A stretch of DNA of 64,000 bases from Ehretia macrophylla (lineage: Eukaryota > Streptophyta > Magnoliopsida > Boraginales > Ehretiaceae), in assembly GCA_037974665.1 (NCBI GenBank), contig CM075773.1, positions 66,074,263-66,138,262 on the forward strand. Reading direction: 5' to 3'. Shown here piece after piece: positions 37,562 to 49,571 of the stretch. The notes beneath the pieces were generated by a model. The model did not search any database and had not been told where the DNA came from. It was given only the letters and a program-made list of their open reading frames with translations. The position numbers and the translations under genes are program-made. The stretch's first letter is position 1, and each line of letters opens with the position of its first letter.

Positions 37562-37900
37562 AAAGATAAAAGAGACTTAAAGTCTCACGTGAATAAAGCA
37601 GGCAACAAGACTTAAAGTAGTCTTTATGAAAAAGCAAAAGAAGAAAAATACTTAAAGTCTTTTGTCATCTACCAAAAGTATAAATGAAAAGGACTTAAAG
37701 TTCTCCTGTGACATAAAGGAAAAACAAGATGAATCAAAAGTCTTTACCTACTGGCCCCACCAGTTGTTGGCATTCCAACTTTTTCTAAAAGCTGAATTAT
37801 AGCTTTTGTCTTTTACTTTTGTTGTTGGTGTGTTAGGAATCCAATGTACCGCCTCCTTCTCCTATAAAAGGAAGGCCTTAGTTTTAGTTTCATCATCCGA
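37562..37900 (+). promoter_or_regulatory. Pararetrovirus B pregenomic promoter region
   Basis: TATA box CTATAAAA at 37862-37869. Upstream, near-palindromes CTTAAAGT occur at about 37575, 37611, 37651 and 37694 (spacing 36-43 bp) and a G-box CACGTG at 37586-37591. The distance from TATA to primer site is about 230 bp. Confidence 0.65.
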
Positions 37901-38099
37901 AAATTCATTCTCAGTTTTAAAGCTTTCTTTGTTATATAGAAGTTTGCTTTTGTTTCCCTTTCTGCAGCCCTCTTACATGTTGTAAGTTTCATCTCTATCA
38001 ATATATGTTGAAGTAATTTTAAAGTCATTTCTTGGCGCACTATGTATCAACTTTAAATTAATTTGCAATTACTTTGCTTATTATCCCCTGATACCCCCG

Positions 38100-38113
38100 T
38101 GGTATCAGAGCCA
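38100..38113 (+). other. Pararetrovirus B primer-binding site (tRNA-Met)
   Basis: TGGTATCAGAGCCA, complementary to initiator tRNA-Met, about 145 bp before the ORF1 ATG at 38258. Confidence 0.9.
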
Positions 38114-38257
38114 TATTTTAGATTTATACCTACTGTTTTCTTAGTTTCCTTAATACTGTGAAGTTACGCAGTGGTCAGAGTTATAAGACCCATTGTGCCG
38201 TGTGAAGGCTTGTAAGGGCAATAATCAGTCTTTGGCAGTGATAACTTACAAGATATT

Positions 38258-41200
38258 ATGGATCGTCTAAGAAGGAGTTTGTCTAGGTCTAGGTCTGGTT
38301 CTGAAGCCTCCAGTCCAGGAGCTAAGAACAAAGAAATTCAAGTTTTTGAAAATATTGAAAATCAGATACTAGCTTGGAAACTACCATCCATGCACCCCTC
38401 TACTATTTTTCAACAAGGCAGATTTACTTTTTCCTCAGACTATGCAATAAAAACTGTTGAAGAAATTGTCCCTCTCAAAGAAGGACATCAATCTTTTCAA
38501 CTACTTTCTAAACATCTCATAGAAGTTCATAGACAAAAATATAAATATTTACATTTTGGTTTTGTTCAAATTGTAATCAAACCATTGACAAGATTAGGCT
38601 TAAACGTGTCAGCCTTAATCATGCTTAGGGACGCCAGTCATCTCATTTTAGATGATTCCCTACTAGGTGTTGTTGAATCTACCCTCTGTGATGGACCTAT
38701 ACATTTTACATGTTTTCCAAATTTTACGGTCTCTCTCACAGATCCACACATCCTAGATACACTCTCCCTTACTGTTCAAACCAGTGGTTACCACACAAAA
38801 TAAGGAAGAGAACAAGTAGCTCTCATTTACAGAGTCTGCTATAAAGCCATGAATACTGTTTTCCCAAGAACTAAATAGATTTAGGCACGAAGAGGTGAGA
38901 CCACTCTTCTCACCACAAACCTCAGAAAGGCAACCATTAATGTTCCAAAGACAATACAGTGGAGTTAAGTTACTCTACCAGAACGATAGAAACTTGAGGC
39001 CATTACACCTCCTTTTAGAGAAGAACCAAGGACCATCGAGAATATCATTCAATACGAAGATGGTGATGCGGTCATAAAATTCTAAGAAAGAAGGAAGGTA
39101 GAAATAGAGTTCGAAGGATCTTCCTGGAAAACATCTACCTCATCAGTTCCTCAAAAGGAACAGCCAGCTTGTGTTGTTGCAGATCTTAAAAGATCTAGTG
39201 AAGGAGTCACACAACCTCAATACAAGGTTGAAATCCCTAAATCAGCAGAAGGCAGCAAAAAGGCTACCTCGCCGACGTTCTCAAATATGGGGTACAATTA
39301 TTCAATCGGGGTTATATCTAAACCCAACACTCTCAAAGAGTCAAAGTTCTTCGATGAAAGATACAATTACCAAAGAGCTTGGTATACTACTAGGCTAAGT
39401 AAAGAAACTCAAAGTTTCTATGCAGATCGATTTGAAGAATGGTTGGAAAAAACCAAGAGCAAAGCCGACTTTTTCAAATGGCTTGAAATGGTGTTCACAA
39501 AGAAAAGATTCAATTGGCCTAATTTCCGAGACCAATCTTTTTTAAATGTTCTCAGTTCAACTGTTCAAGGATACAAAACATATAAAGGCGATATTGTTAA
39601 AGCCAAGTATCCTCCGGATTGCACCGTTGTAATTCAACGAGGTTCTAAAGAAGCAATCGCTACTCCATTGAACAGTAGCAAAGAAGAAGGATCCTCAAAG
39701 GATCAAGCGTCATCCTCAAAGGATGCACCTGTACAAATTGGCCCTTTGATAGAACAAAGCAACTATACCAATCTCTATTTACAGGCGATTGGCAGATAAG
39801 TTGATCATGTGGTTGCAGTTGTGGCAGCGATTACCATAAAAGGTAATCAAGAAGAAGAAAATGAGATAAAAGAAGAGAAGCCATCTCCACCTATGATCCA
39901 GCCACCGCCATCTATCTCCATGAAGAAATTCACTCTGAAAGATCCAGTCAAGCAAGAGATTGTTGATCAGCTGACTAGTCTTGTTGGAGGAATTAAGATC
40001 AAAGATCAGGGCAAAGCAGTAGCAGAGGACAATCCCTCTACACTCAATGTGATAACTCAAAATGCTGTCACATGGAGGCAAACAAGTGAGCCTTATTACC
40101 CGAGGCCCTCACCACCAGATCTCTTACATGAAGACTATAAAGGAAATTCTGTCTTCGCTGGAGATAATATAGTCGAATGGAATATTGACGGCTATTCTGA
40201 ACAATTGGTCATGAACACTGTCAAACAAATGTTCATGTTTGCTTAGGCATTCAGACTTCGTGGAAAAGATGATCAAAACATTGCTAGGGCAATTGTTTCT
40301 GGGTTTTCTGGTGAACTACAGGGTTTGTGGGACAATTATCTTAGTTCAACTGCTAAAGATCAAATCTATGCTTCCACAACACTTGTATATGAAGGTGGAA
40401 TACAGACAGGGCTCAAAGCCGATGCTGTCAACACCTTGATCTATACGATCACAACAACATTTGTTAGATCTATTGGCAAGCTGAAAGAAAAGACTGGAGA
40501 ACAGCTCTCCAATCTAAGGTGCAGATCTCTAGCTGACTTTAAGTGGTATAAGGATGTTTTCCTTAGTAAACTCTATACCAGAGATGATGCAGCAGCCAGT
40601 TACTGGAAGGAAAAGTTCATTGATGGTCTTCCAACAGCGTTCGCTCAAAAGCTTAGGACTCGTCTCAAAGATGAAAATGGAAGAACAATTCCATACTCCC
40701 AATATACGTTTGGTCAGTTGGAAACTGAAGTAATTACCGAGGGAATGCATCTCTGTAACAACTTGAAACTCAAACGCCATCTCGACAGTCAAAAGCTTAA
40801 AGGCAAGCATACCTTGGGAGATTTCTGTGAACAAATGGGCTTTCAGCCACACACAGAAAAAAGAAAGAAGTCATACCACCAATCTCATAGAAAGGAGTAT
40901 GACAAGAAACGGCCTCCGTTTCATAAGAAAAAGTATGAGAAAAGAAAGAGGTTTTTAAAGAAGCCTGATAAAGCTTCGACCTCACACAAAAAAGTGAGTC
41001 ATGACAAGGCTCCAGTTTGTAGGAAGTGCGGAAAGATTGGGCATTACCAGAACAAATGTATGGTGAAGAAGCATATGCACGCTCTCGATCTCGATGAAGG
41101 TCTTAAAAGATCTTTATGTCATATCTTCCTTACTCCATCAGACGACGAAGGAGAAGATCTTGAAGTGAACCTCATAGGTTCATATACTTCAGAGGAAGAG

Positions 41201-42427
41201 AGTGATTTAGAATTAGACTCAAAGTCTGAAACAGATGATGAGGAATCCAGTCATCCAACCAATATGGGATGTTTCTGCAATGGTGGATGCGATGATTGCT
41301 TCGCCAGTAATATCAACGCTCTGGGCTTAAATGTTCTCTCAGCCCAAGACAATCTTATTCTTGATCTTATAAATCGAATCCAAGATCCAGTTAGTAAAGC
41401 TCAAATGCTTTCGAAATATATTGAGGTCTCAAAGACCCAAGAAGCAACTCAGCCTCAAATGGTTGAGCCAGAAGTCAGGCAACCTGATTTCTACTATTTT
41501 AAAATGGTTCTAGAAAGAGTTCAAAACTCTCCAAAAACAACAACAAATGAACCAACAATTGGTGAACTTCGTCATGAGGCACGTGAGATAAAAAATGAAC
41601 TACTTAGCCTCAAAGGCTTATTTCAGGCTGAAGTTATCCTGTTACAAGAACGTGTTACCGATCTTGAAACAGATGCAAATATCTCTACTTGGAGACAACC
41701 TAAAGATCAATATCTTCCGGAACAACCTGATTATCTCAAGACTCCAGATTGTCCAGAGTCATCTGCCCAAGGAGAAATCAGAGAAAAGGCTTTGGTCATC
41801 AATGAGCCAAGCAATGAAGAAAAGGCGCTCAAAGCACCTGAATTAGCCTCATTAAATTGGGTCAATGTTATAGAAAGAGTTACTACGTTCAAGTGGTACT
41901 CTGAACTCACTCTTATAATCAAAGGAGAACACAAAGTAAAAACGATAGTCTTAATAGACTCAGGAGCAGATCTGAACTGCATAAGAGAAGGCTTAATTCC
42001 AACCAAATACATTGAGAAAACAAGTCAAGGACTATCTCAAGCAGATAGTACTCCCTTGAGAATTCAGTACAAAGTTTCCGATGCAGCTATATGTCAAGGA
42101 AACACTTGTTTTAAACTTCAATTTCTCATGGTTCCAGGGTTATCCCATCCTATTATTCTTGGAAACCCATTTCTTCATTCCTTATTTCCGATTCATAAAA
42201 TTGATGAGTCAGGAATTGAAGCAGAAATCCAAAGAATACCTTTTAAACTCCCTTTCATGTCCGAGCCAAATGAAAGATTCCTTGATACACTTTCAGAGGT
42301 TATCACCTCAAAAGAAAACTTCTTACTTTTTCTTAAAGAGGAAATCATTTTTCGACAAGTGAAAGAAGGACTTAATAGTCCTAAAATGATTGAGAAAATT
42401 CGCTCCCTTGATGATTTTATACAGTAA
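38258..42427 (+). pseudogene. Pararetrovirus B: ORF1 movement protein to protease (broken, 3' truncated)
   Basis: Movement protein from ATG 38258; a TAA at 38801-38803 truncates it after 181 codons, followed by further stops and frame shifts (frames 38895-39077, 39171-39398, 39287-39799, 39809-40246). A TAG at 40244 falls in the capsid. From 40325 to 42427, 700 codons are open: capsid C-terminal half (SNLRCRSLADFKWYKDVFLS), basic linker, CCHC knuckle (CRKCGKIGHYQNKC, about 41018-41060), acidic region, and aspartic protease (LIDSGADLNCI, about 41955). Viral sequence ends at 42420 within LDDFI; RT is missing on this side. The product cannot function as a polyprotein. Confidence 0.82.
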
Positions 42428-43510
42428 TCGGCTGAGTGTGAATAGTAACATTCATTCACATCGCAAACATCATGCTGACATAAGCGCTGACCCAGGCACT
42501 GACATCGTGGTGACACAGGCGATGACATCACCGTGTAAATAGTAACTCTGAATAGTACCCAATTTCTCCTATAAATACCCCATTTGCCATTTCATTTAAA
42601 ACACCATTCATTTTTTAGATTTTTTTCTTCTTGTTGTTAGCTTTATATTATATTTTTAGCATAGAAATAATTTTGTTCAAAGCCCGAATCGAGGAGGCCA
42701 TAGCCAAATCAAAGTCATTCCAGAGAATCAAGATCCGTTATTTTCGATAAGTATTCTTTAGATTTCTTGATTTTCTATATGACTTTCTGTATTGTAATTG
42801 TTATTATCGCACATTAAACCCAAGATTCGGGGTGGTAATAAGTGATGATATTCTTTGTATATAATTATTGGATTCAAATTATTTCATGCCTTGTATTTTC
42901 TTTTCTCGATAAGTATTACTTGATTAATTATGCATAGATTTGATGTCATGTTTTCGTTAATCAAGAATACACATGCGCTCGGTTTTGTAAACCAGTGGCA
43001 ATGTGAGACTACATCGGATGGATACAGTCCGGTTTACCGACATCTCTAGGTTACGTAAGGGAAAGATTAATTGTGAGATTGAATATAGTTTGGTTGTACC
43101 AACACCTCCAATCTTGATAATCAATTAATCTCGTCACTTATGTATCCAAGGCCAATTTTAAAAGTATGAGCTTGTAGCCCTATTTTTGAATAATTTAATC
43201 TTTAAATCTGAATCCATAACATTATACTTGAATATCCCGAACTATTTATCATCCCGAATCACATTCGACTCTTGGACTTAATTAAAATTGTATTGTAATT
43301 TAATTTTGTAATTTTATAATTTACCGCATCTTTTGGACTCTTGGACTTAATCAAACTTATCCTTGACTGGAGATAGTCAAACAATTCTAAATTAAAGATT
43401 AACTTAACTTGATAATTCCAATCTCCGTGGATCGACCCTCTACTCACCACAACCAGAGGTACTTCATCTAACCTTACTATTTTTTATCGTAAAATGACGT
43501 GATTACCTTC
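42421..43510 (+). repeat. Athila-like LTR / leader with TATA box
   Basis: U3-like sequence with repeated TGACATC/CTGACA motifs, TATA box TATAAATA at 42570-42577, then leader-like sequence. The part 42870-43500 has an inverted homologue at 1612-2233. The exact LTR end and primer site are not visible. Viral sequence of copy B ends immediately before it. Confidence 0.5.
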
Positions 43511-43526
43511 CATTCAGTCTTTTCTT

Positions 43527-45990
43527 GTGTTAGAGCTCAAACAACTTCCAAGTCATCTCAAGTATGTTTTCCTTGGGTCAAATCAAACACTAACAGCCAT
43601 TATTGAAACTAATCTTTCCCTAGATCAAGAAGTTAAACTCATAGATGTGTTATCTAAGAATAAGGAAGCTTTAGGTTGGACTGTAGCAAATCTTAAAAAT
43701 ATAGATCTTTCCTTTTGCATGCATAAAATTCATTTAGAAAATGGAGCCAAGCTTGCAAAAGAGATGCAACATAAGTTGAATCCAAATATCAGAGAAGTTG
43801 TAAAAAAAGAAATTGTAAAGTTGGTGGATGCAAGTATCATCTATCCTATTTTTTTATAGTAATTGGGTTAGTCTTACACAAGTTATGCCTATGAAATCAG
43901 GAATCACTGTTGTGACAAATGATAAAGGAGAGCTAGTACCCACCCGCACTATAACAAGATGGCGCGTGTGTATTGATTGTAAGAAACTTAACGCTATGAC
44001 AAGAAAAGATCATTTTCCTTTACCATTCATTGATCAAATCTTGGACAGGTTAATAGGGAAATGCTATTATTGTTTCCTTGATGGGTACTCGGGATACAAC
44101 CAGATCCCTGTGGACCCTAAAGATTAGGAAAAGAATGCCTTTTGGCCTTTCCAATGCACCAGCCACCTTTCAATGCTGCATGATGTCTATTTTTATGGAT
44201 ATGATGGATGGATTTTTGGAGGTCTTTATGGATGATTTTTCAATCTTTGGTTCTACATTTGAAACTTGCTTGAATAATCTTTTTTTGGTGTTGAAAAGAT
44301 GTCAGGAATCTAACCTCGTTCTCAGTTGGGAGAAAAGCCATTTCATGGTTTAAGAAGGAATTGTTCTCAGACACATTGAATCCAAGGAAGGAGTTCAGGT
44401 TGATAAAGCCAAGGTTGATATTATTTTCAATCTGCCTCCTCCTACAAATGTTAAACAGGTTAGATCGTTCCTTGGACATGTTGGTTTCTATCGACTATTC
44501 ATAAAGGATTTTAGTAAAATTGCTAGACCTTTATCAAATTTGTTGGCATAGGACACTCCATTTCAATTTGATGAAAAATGTATCGCTGCCTTCGATCTGC
44601 TAAAAAGTGCACTTTTCACTGCTCCGGTAATTCAACCACCAGATTATTCTCTTCATTTTGAAATTATGTGTGATGCTTCAGATTATGCCATATAAGCTGT
44701 CTTAGGACAACAAAAGGATCGTATCCCCTATGTCATCTATTATGCTAGCAGAACTTTAGATGATACTCAGAAAAACCACACTACTACAGAAAAAGAACTA
44801 CTTGCTATTGTTTTCGCATTAGAGTAATTTCGGTCTTATGTGTTAGGGTAAAAAAATTATCATTTATTCTGACCATTCAACAATAAGATACCTCTTGGAA
44901 AAGAAAGATGTTGAACCTAGACTTATTCGATGGTTGTTAATGATTCAAGAATTTGACTTAACAATCAAAGGTAAAAAAGGTCGAAAAAACGTAGTTACTA
45001 ATCATTTGTCACGGATTGTACTCAAATAAATAGAAAATGAACTACCTTTGAGTGATTCTTTTCCTGATGAACAACTATTGGCAATTTCTTCTCCTAAACT
45101 TCCTTGGTACGCTCCTGTTGTGAACTATCTTGCAGTAGACAAAACACCTAAGGAATGGACCAAGGTTGAGAGGGATTGATTTTTCTCTAAAGAAAAATAT
45201 TATTTTTGGGAGGATCCTCATTTGTTTTATCTTTGTTCTGCATATCAGAACATGAACATCTAAGTATTATGTCATTTTGTCACTCGTAAAAATGAAGAGG
45301 ACACTTTGGAGGACGAAGGACAACCATCAAAATTTTGCAAAGTGGATTTTATTAGCCTATATTATTCAAAGATGCTCATGAATTTTGCAAGACATGCGAA
45401 AAATGCCAAAGAACAGGTAGCATAGGAAAGATGGACATGATGCCTTTAAATCTCATTTTGATTTATGAACTCTTTGATGTTTGGGGTATTGATTTTGTGG
45501 GTCTGTTTCCTATTTGCTTTGGTTTCCAATATATTTTGGTTGGTATTGATTATGTGTCTAAGTGGATTGAAACAATAGCAACACGAACTAATGATCATAC
45601 AGTGGTGATGAAATTTATAAAGGAGAATATTTTCTATAGGTTTGGAATTCCGAAAGCTATCATTAGTGACAGTGGAAGTCATTTCATCCATCGAGCTTTT
45701 GAAAAATTATTGAAGAAATATTCAGTCATTCATAACATTGCTACCCCCTATCACCCATAAATTAGTGGACAAGTTGAGGTTTCAAATAGGGAGATCAAGT
45801 CAATTCTTGAAAAAATAGTAAAACCTGATAAGAAGGATTAGTCTAGTCGTCATAATGATGCACTTTGGGCATATAGAACTGCATACCAAACTCCTATAGG
45901 AATGTCACCCTTTCGTCTAGTTTTTGGAAAATCATGTCATTTACCTCTAGAGTTGGAACATAAAGCTTATTGGAAATTAAAACTATAAAT
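43527..45990 (+). pseudogene. Athila pol: RT, RNase H, integrase (broken)
   Basis: RT opens LELKQLPSHLKYVFLG at about 43530; later TRWRVCIDCKKLNAMTRKDH near 43960 and FMDDFSIFG (44224-44250), the catalytic motif. RNase H: CDASDYAI near 44670 followed by a stop, TEKELLAIVFALE near 44790, YSDHSTIRYLLEKKD near 44865. Integrase: C..C of the zinc region near 45390-45410, WGIDFVG near 45480, ISDSGSHFIH near 45660, and VEVSNREIKSI near 45775. At least eight stops and several frameshifts are present. Strongly resembles Athila pol; not functional. Confidence 0.85.
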
Positions 45991-46118
45991 TTTGATTTAC
46001 ATAAAACTGGTGAAAACAGGTTACTCCAACTCAATGAACTTGAGGATTTGCGTTTATACCATATGAATCTTTTTCCAGCTTTATGCGATAACCTTGAAAA
46101 ATATTCATAAACATACAA

Positions 46119-46937
46119 TCGTCATGATACTAGTAGTCATTGTACGTTTCTGTGTGCGGTTGACTAACCAGTGCAACTCTGCCTAACAGGGCTTGTCACT
46201 CTACCAGCTTAATATAGTTTGGGTCTTTTAAGTATTACTTAATAAAGTAGTTAGGAGTGTGAGCATATACCAGAAGTAATGTTTGCAACATAAAACCCAC
46301 TGTAATGCACTTGACCCTATGGAACTGGTTGTGGCCCCGCGTGAATACTGAAGGAAAGTACTAGATAATGTGAGCACATAAACCTCTGGAAGAGCTAGTC
46401 CATTAAAAAAATTATAAAAAAATTAGTTTTCATTTTGTTGAAAATAGGTTTGAGGAAGACTAATCTTCTTAATCTGTGTAGTGATCTCTTTTCAAAACTA
46501 AAATAAATAAAAATTAAAAAGGGGAAGGACTGCACTCGAGTGCACTGTAATCCCTAGTCAAGTGTGATCCACCATAGCAAAAGGATTTTAAAACCCTACC
46601 ATTTTCTTCTTCTCCTCATTCCCTCCTCTTCACTTCTAAAAATTAAAAAAAAAAATCTCTCTTTTTCCACCACTTTGCTAAATTCAAAAAAAGGGACTGT
46701 TTGAGCCTATCACGGAAGAACAATTTGTTGTTGTGGTGTTCACATTTGGAAGTATGCTCATCATTTACCTTTTAATTATGTATCTCATTGTCAAATGGGA
46801 TCATAAGCATGATTGAGTCAAAGGAAAATGTCCATGCATTTCCAAGTTTAGTGAATAATCTTATGTTGTTGTTGTAATTTTCATTGTATTTTGTGTACTC
46901 TTTTGATTTTAAATAAAATGTTGTATGGATTCTTTTA
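46119..46937. other. Athila non-coding spacer
   Basis: Region between integrase and the fold-back insertion; AT-rich, with a palindromic GCACTCGAGTGC at about 46540. No gene seen. Confidence 0.4.
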
Positions 46938-47422
46938 GGGAAAATCTCACATTTAGTCCCTATTGTTTGCAAAGTGTCTCAGTTTAGTTTCTTTTATTTA
47001 AAATGTCTCGATTTAGTCCCTATTGTTTCTCTAAAAGTTTCAATTTCATCCTTTTTGTTTAAAGTTTTTAATTTCGTCCTTATTGTTTCCCAAAAAGTTT
47101 CAATTTAGTCCCTATTATTTTTAAAAAGTTTCAAATTCATCCCTATTATTTCTCAAAAAATTTCAATTTAGTCCTTGGATAATAGAGACAAATTTGAAAC
47201 TTTAAGAAAACAACAAGGTCAAAATTGAAACTTTTTAAAAATAATAGGGACGAAGTTGAAACTTTTTAGAAAACAGTAGGGACTAAATTGAGACATATTA
47301 AATAATAGGGATGAAATTGAAACTTTTGGTGAAACAATAGGGACTAAACTGAGACATTTTAAATAATAGGAACTAAACTGAGACACTTTGCAAACAATAG
47401 AGACTAAATGTAGAATTTTCCC
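46938..47422. mobile_element. Fold-back / MITE-like element, copy 2
   Basis: Inverted ends GGGAAAATCTCACATTTAGTC and complement of GACTAAATGTAGAATTTTCCC. Each arm is a chain of units like TTTAGTCCCTATTGTTT. Flanks ATTCTTTTA (46929-46937) and TTTCTTTTA (47423-47431) match at 8 of 9 bases. It lies inside the Athila spacer, so it inserted later. Non-coding. Confidence 0.78.
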
Positions 47423-47960
47423 TTTCTTTTACTATTTAGTCTATTTATCCTTGTATATATATTTATATATATTGTTATTATTTAATTTTGTTTTCTTTGT
47501 AATTTAAAAAAACAATAATTAGTAGATTGACGCTCGAGCGGACCTGACTAGCGCTTGAGCGCCTAACTAAAATCGAGGCTTAAATTCTAAGCCCTGATTT
47601 CAGAAACAAACATAACAAAACCACCCCACCACTGCGGTTCCCTTGTTAAAATCACCAACTTCAACCATTTTTCATCTTCAATCTTCATCCACACATTGAT
47701 TTAAGGCATGTTTGCTTGCTTTAATCTTTATTTTGGCATTTTTTTGTTAAATTCCAAGTTATATATATAATGTGAATTTACAAATTTTTCTAGGCATTGT
47801 TAAATTGTATAATTTGCAAAATCTTGATTGGTTATTGTTGATAGTTGTTTGAGGAAGATGATATATATATAGTACATATATATATTAAAAAAAATAAAAG
47901 ATATATAATTTTTTTTTCTTGGTTGTTCTTTTCTAATTTAGACTTTATATTCCTTAGATT
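47423..47960. other. Athila spacer with CGCTCGAGCG-like motifs
   Basis: AT-rich non-coding sequence with the pair CGCTCGAGCG / GCGCTTGAGCGC near 47530-47560. No gene seen. Confidence 0.4.
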
Positions 47961-48979
47961 ATGGGTCCAAAGAAATAGAAAGTCCCAAGGTTGGCATTGA
48001 ATCAGAAAATAGATATGACTAAAATTGTGGCTGAAACCAATTTTTTAGAGGAACTACAGAATCAAGAAGGAGGAGTACATGATTTTAACTATTTTGAAAG
48101 TCATCATCTTGAGTGTATACTCCATCCACTATTTGAAGATGTTCCCGTTTCCCTCGACTTATCCATCATTTCTATGAAAACTTAACTTTTGACGATGGTA
48201 AATATCGCACAAGAGTGGATAATTTTGAGCTTAAGTTTACCACTGCTGATATTATGTCAATATTGTGTGGGCATGATTTGTTCAATGACGGGAATGCCGA
48301 ATTTGCTAAGAAATCTATGGATCTGGTAATTGTTGTTGATTTGTATGGAGGTCCAGTGCTTCAGCACAATGTAGGAGTTATGAGATCCTTTCTACCAAAT
48401 AACATGTGGATAACGAACATCATTATTAAGAAGAATCTTTGCCCAATTGGCCATAATCAGTAGAGGGCGAGCATATTCCTACAGGTTTTGTATTAGAGAT
48501 ATTAGGATATTTTATTTGATGTAGGTACTGTGATAGGTGAAAATATGATGAGTCTTATTGATCACATGAGGAGGTTTGATTCAAAATCTATGCTCCGTTT
48601 TCCACGAATGGTGATTTCTTTGCTTAACAGATTTCAATTTTCTTTCCCGCCTGATGAACCAACTAATGACCTCCCTATCCTTCAATATGGTGAATTGGAT
48701 TTCTCAAAAAGACTTAAGCATTTGCAACGTGTTGTCGAGAAGATGCCACCAGCAATAAATGCTCCAAGGACCCCCACTCAATCATCTGAGGAAGCCGCTC
48801 AATCACAGCAGCCAAGTGATCCACCTGAAGAATCTTTATTGGAGAAAATATACAGAGAAATGCAGGCAATGAACACTAACTTTACTGCAGTATTAAATGA
48901 ACTGGAATCCAACATTGCTAATCTTAAGAAATCCAAGAAGAGGAGTTTGGTGTTATACGAGCTGAGATTGCTTCGTTGA
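47961..48979 (+). pseudogene. Athila env-like / post-pol ORF (broken)
   Basis: ATG at 47961 is followed by a stop after five codons, then open pieces 47991-48185, 48215-48463 and 48530-48979. Pieces such as LCPIGHNQ, followed by a stop and VGTVIGENMMSLIDHMRRF, resemble the extra ORF downstream of integrase in Athila elements (env-like, sometimes called putative plant transposon protein). The C-terminal part has a predicted helical LLEKIYREMQAMNTNF stretch. No signal peptide or membrane segment is evident. Identification is by position and pattern. Confidence 0.5.
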
Positions 48980-49270
48980 GAAATTCACACCCAGGTCCAC
49001 ATCAGCCACCGCTACAGTAAAACAATTGGAGCCATTTCTACTTCATTCTCTATCATTTATATCTATTCCTTAGTCTTAATTTAGTAATATTTTAATTATT
49101 TTTGTGTTATTTTATTCTCACAACCCTGTTGGTATTTGGAATCTTGAAATGACACTTTTCTTTCAGAACCACTTGAGGAACAACGCTTGAAATTTTTATT
49201 AGGTTGTATTTATCTTTTTATTTTGTAATGCATTGCATCATTTTCTTACATTGAGGGCAATGTAAGTCTC

Positions 49271-49285
49271 AAGTTTGAGGAGGAA
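49271..49285 (+). other. Athila polypurine tract
   Basis: AAGTTTGAGGAGGAA follows the CATTGAGGGCAATGTAAG line, the usual layout before an Athila 3' LTR. The same layout is at about 21195-21230. Confidence 0.5.
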
Positions 49286-49571
49286 AAAATATTTGATACC
49301 ACCTGTATGGCACATGAAACAAAATGAAAAGATCGTGTGTACATTCGATGCGAAGACTCGATGATGCTGCTGCATTTAGGGTACAATGCATTGGGATGGA
49401 ACCAGAACCAACTTCAATTTTTGGTGGGAACACGAACCGGCATCACTTCTCTATAAAAATTGGGCAAGTGGGGTTCCTTCTTTCCATTGTTTATTATTAT
49501 CTAAAACATATTTTCTAAAAAATTCAAAAAACACATATGATGTCTTCTGAATGCCAAAAGAGAACAAGGCA

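Larger units (their letters stand above)
31180..42420 (+). mobile_element. Endogenous pararetrovirus copy B (florendovirus-like), split by a solo LTR
   Basis: Plus-strand order: RT and RNase H (31180-32275), ORF2 (32250-33284 and 37473-37561, split by the LTR), promoter (TATA 37862), primer site (38100), ORF1 movement protein to protease (38258-42420). It is permuted: start and end both lie between protease and RT, and about 315 bp of that interval (compare 27377-27690 in copy A) is absent. Without the LTR it measures about 7.05 kb. Same lineage as copy A, with about 10% residue differences in the movement protein. Confidence 0.85.
42421..49290 (+). mobile_element. Decayed Athila-type Ty3/gypsy retrotransposon
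   Basis: Plus-strand order: LTR/leader (42421-43510), RT-RNase H-integrase (43527-45990), long spacer carrying a fold-back insertion, env-like region (47961-48979), polypurine tract (49271-49285). Pol sequence and the extra ORF after integrase fit Athila. Gag and protease are missing between leader and RT. No 3' LTR can be recognised after 49290. Confidence 0.75.

Noticed and set aside
49324-49518. 64-codon frame before the SUMO pseudogene
   Set aside because: No recognisable domain and ends in AT-rich sequence; not supportable as a gene.
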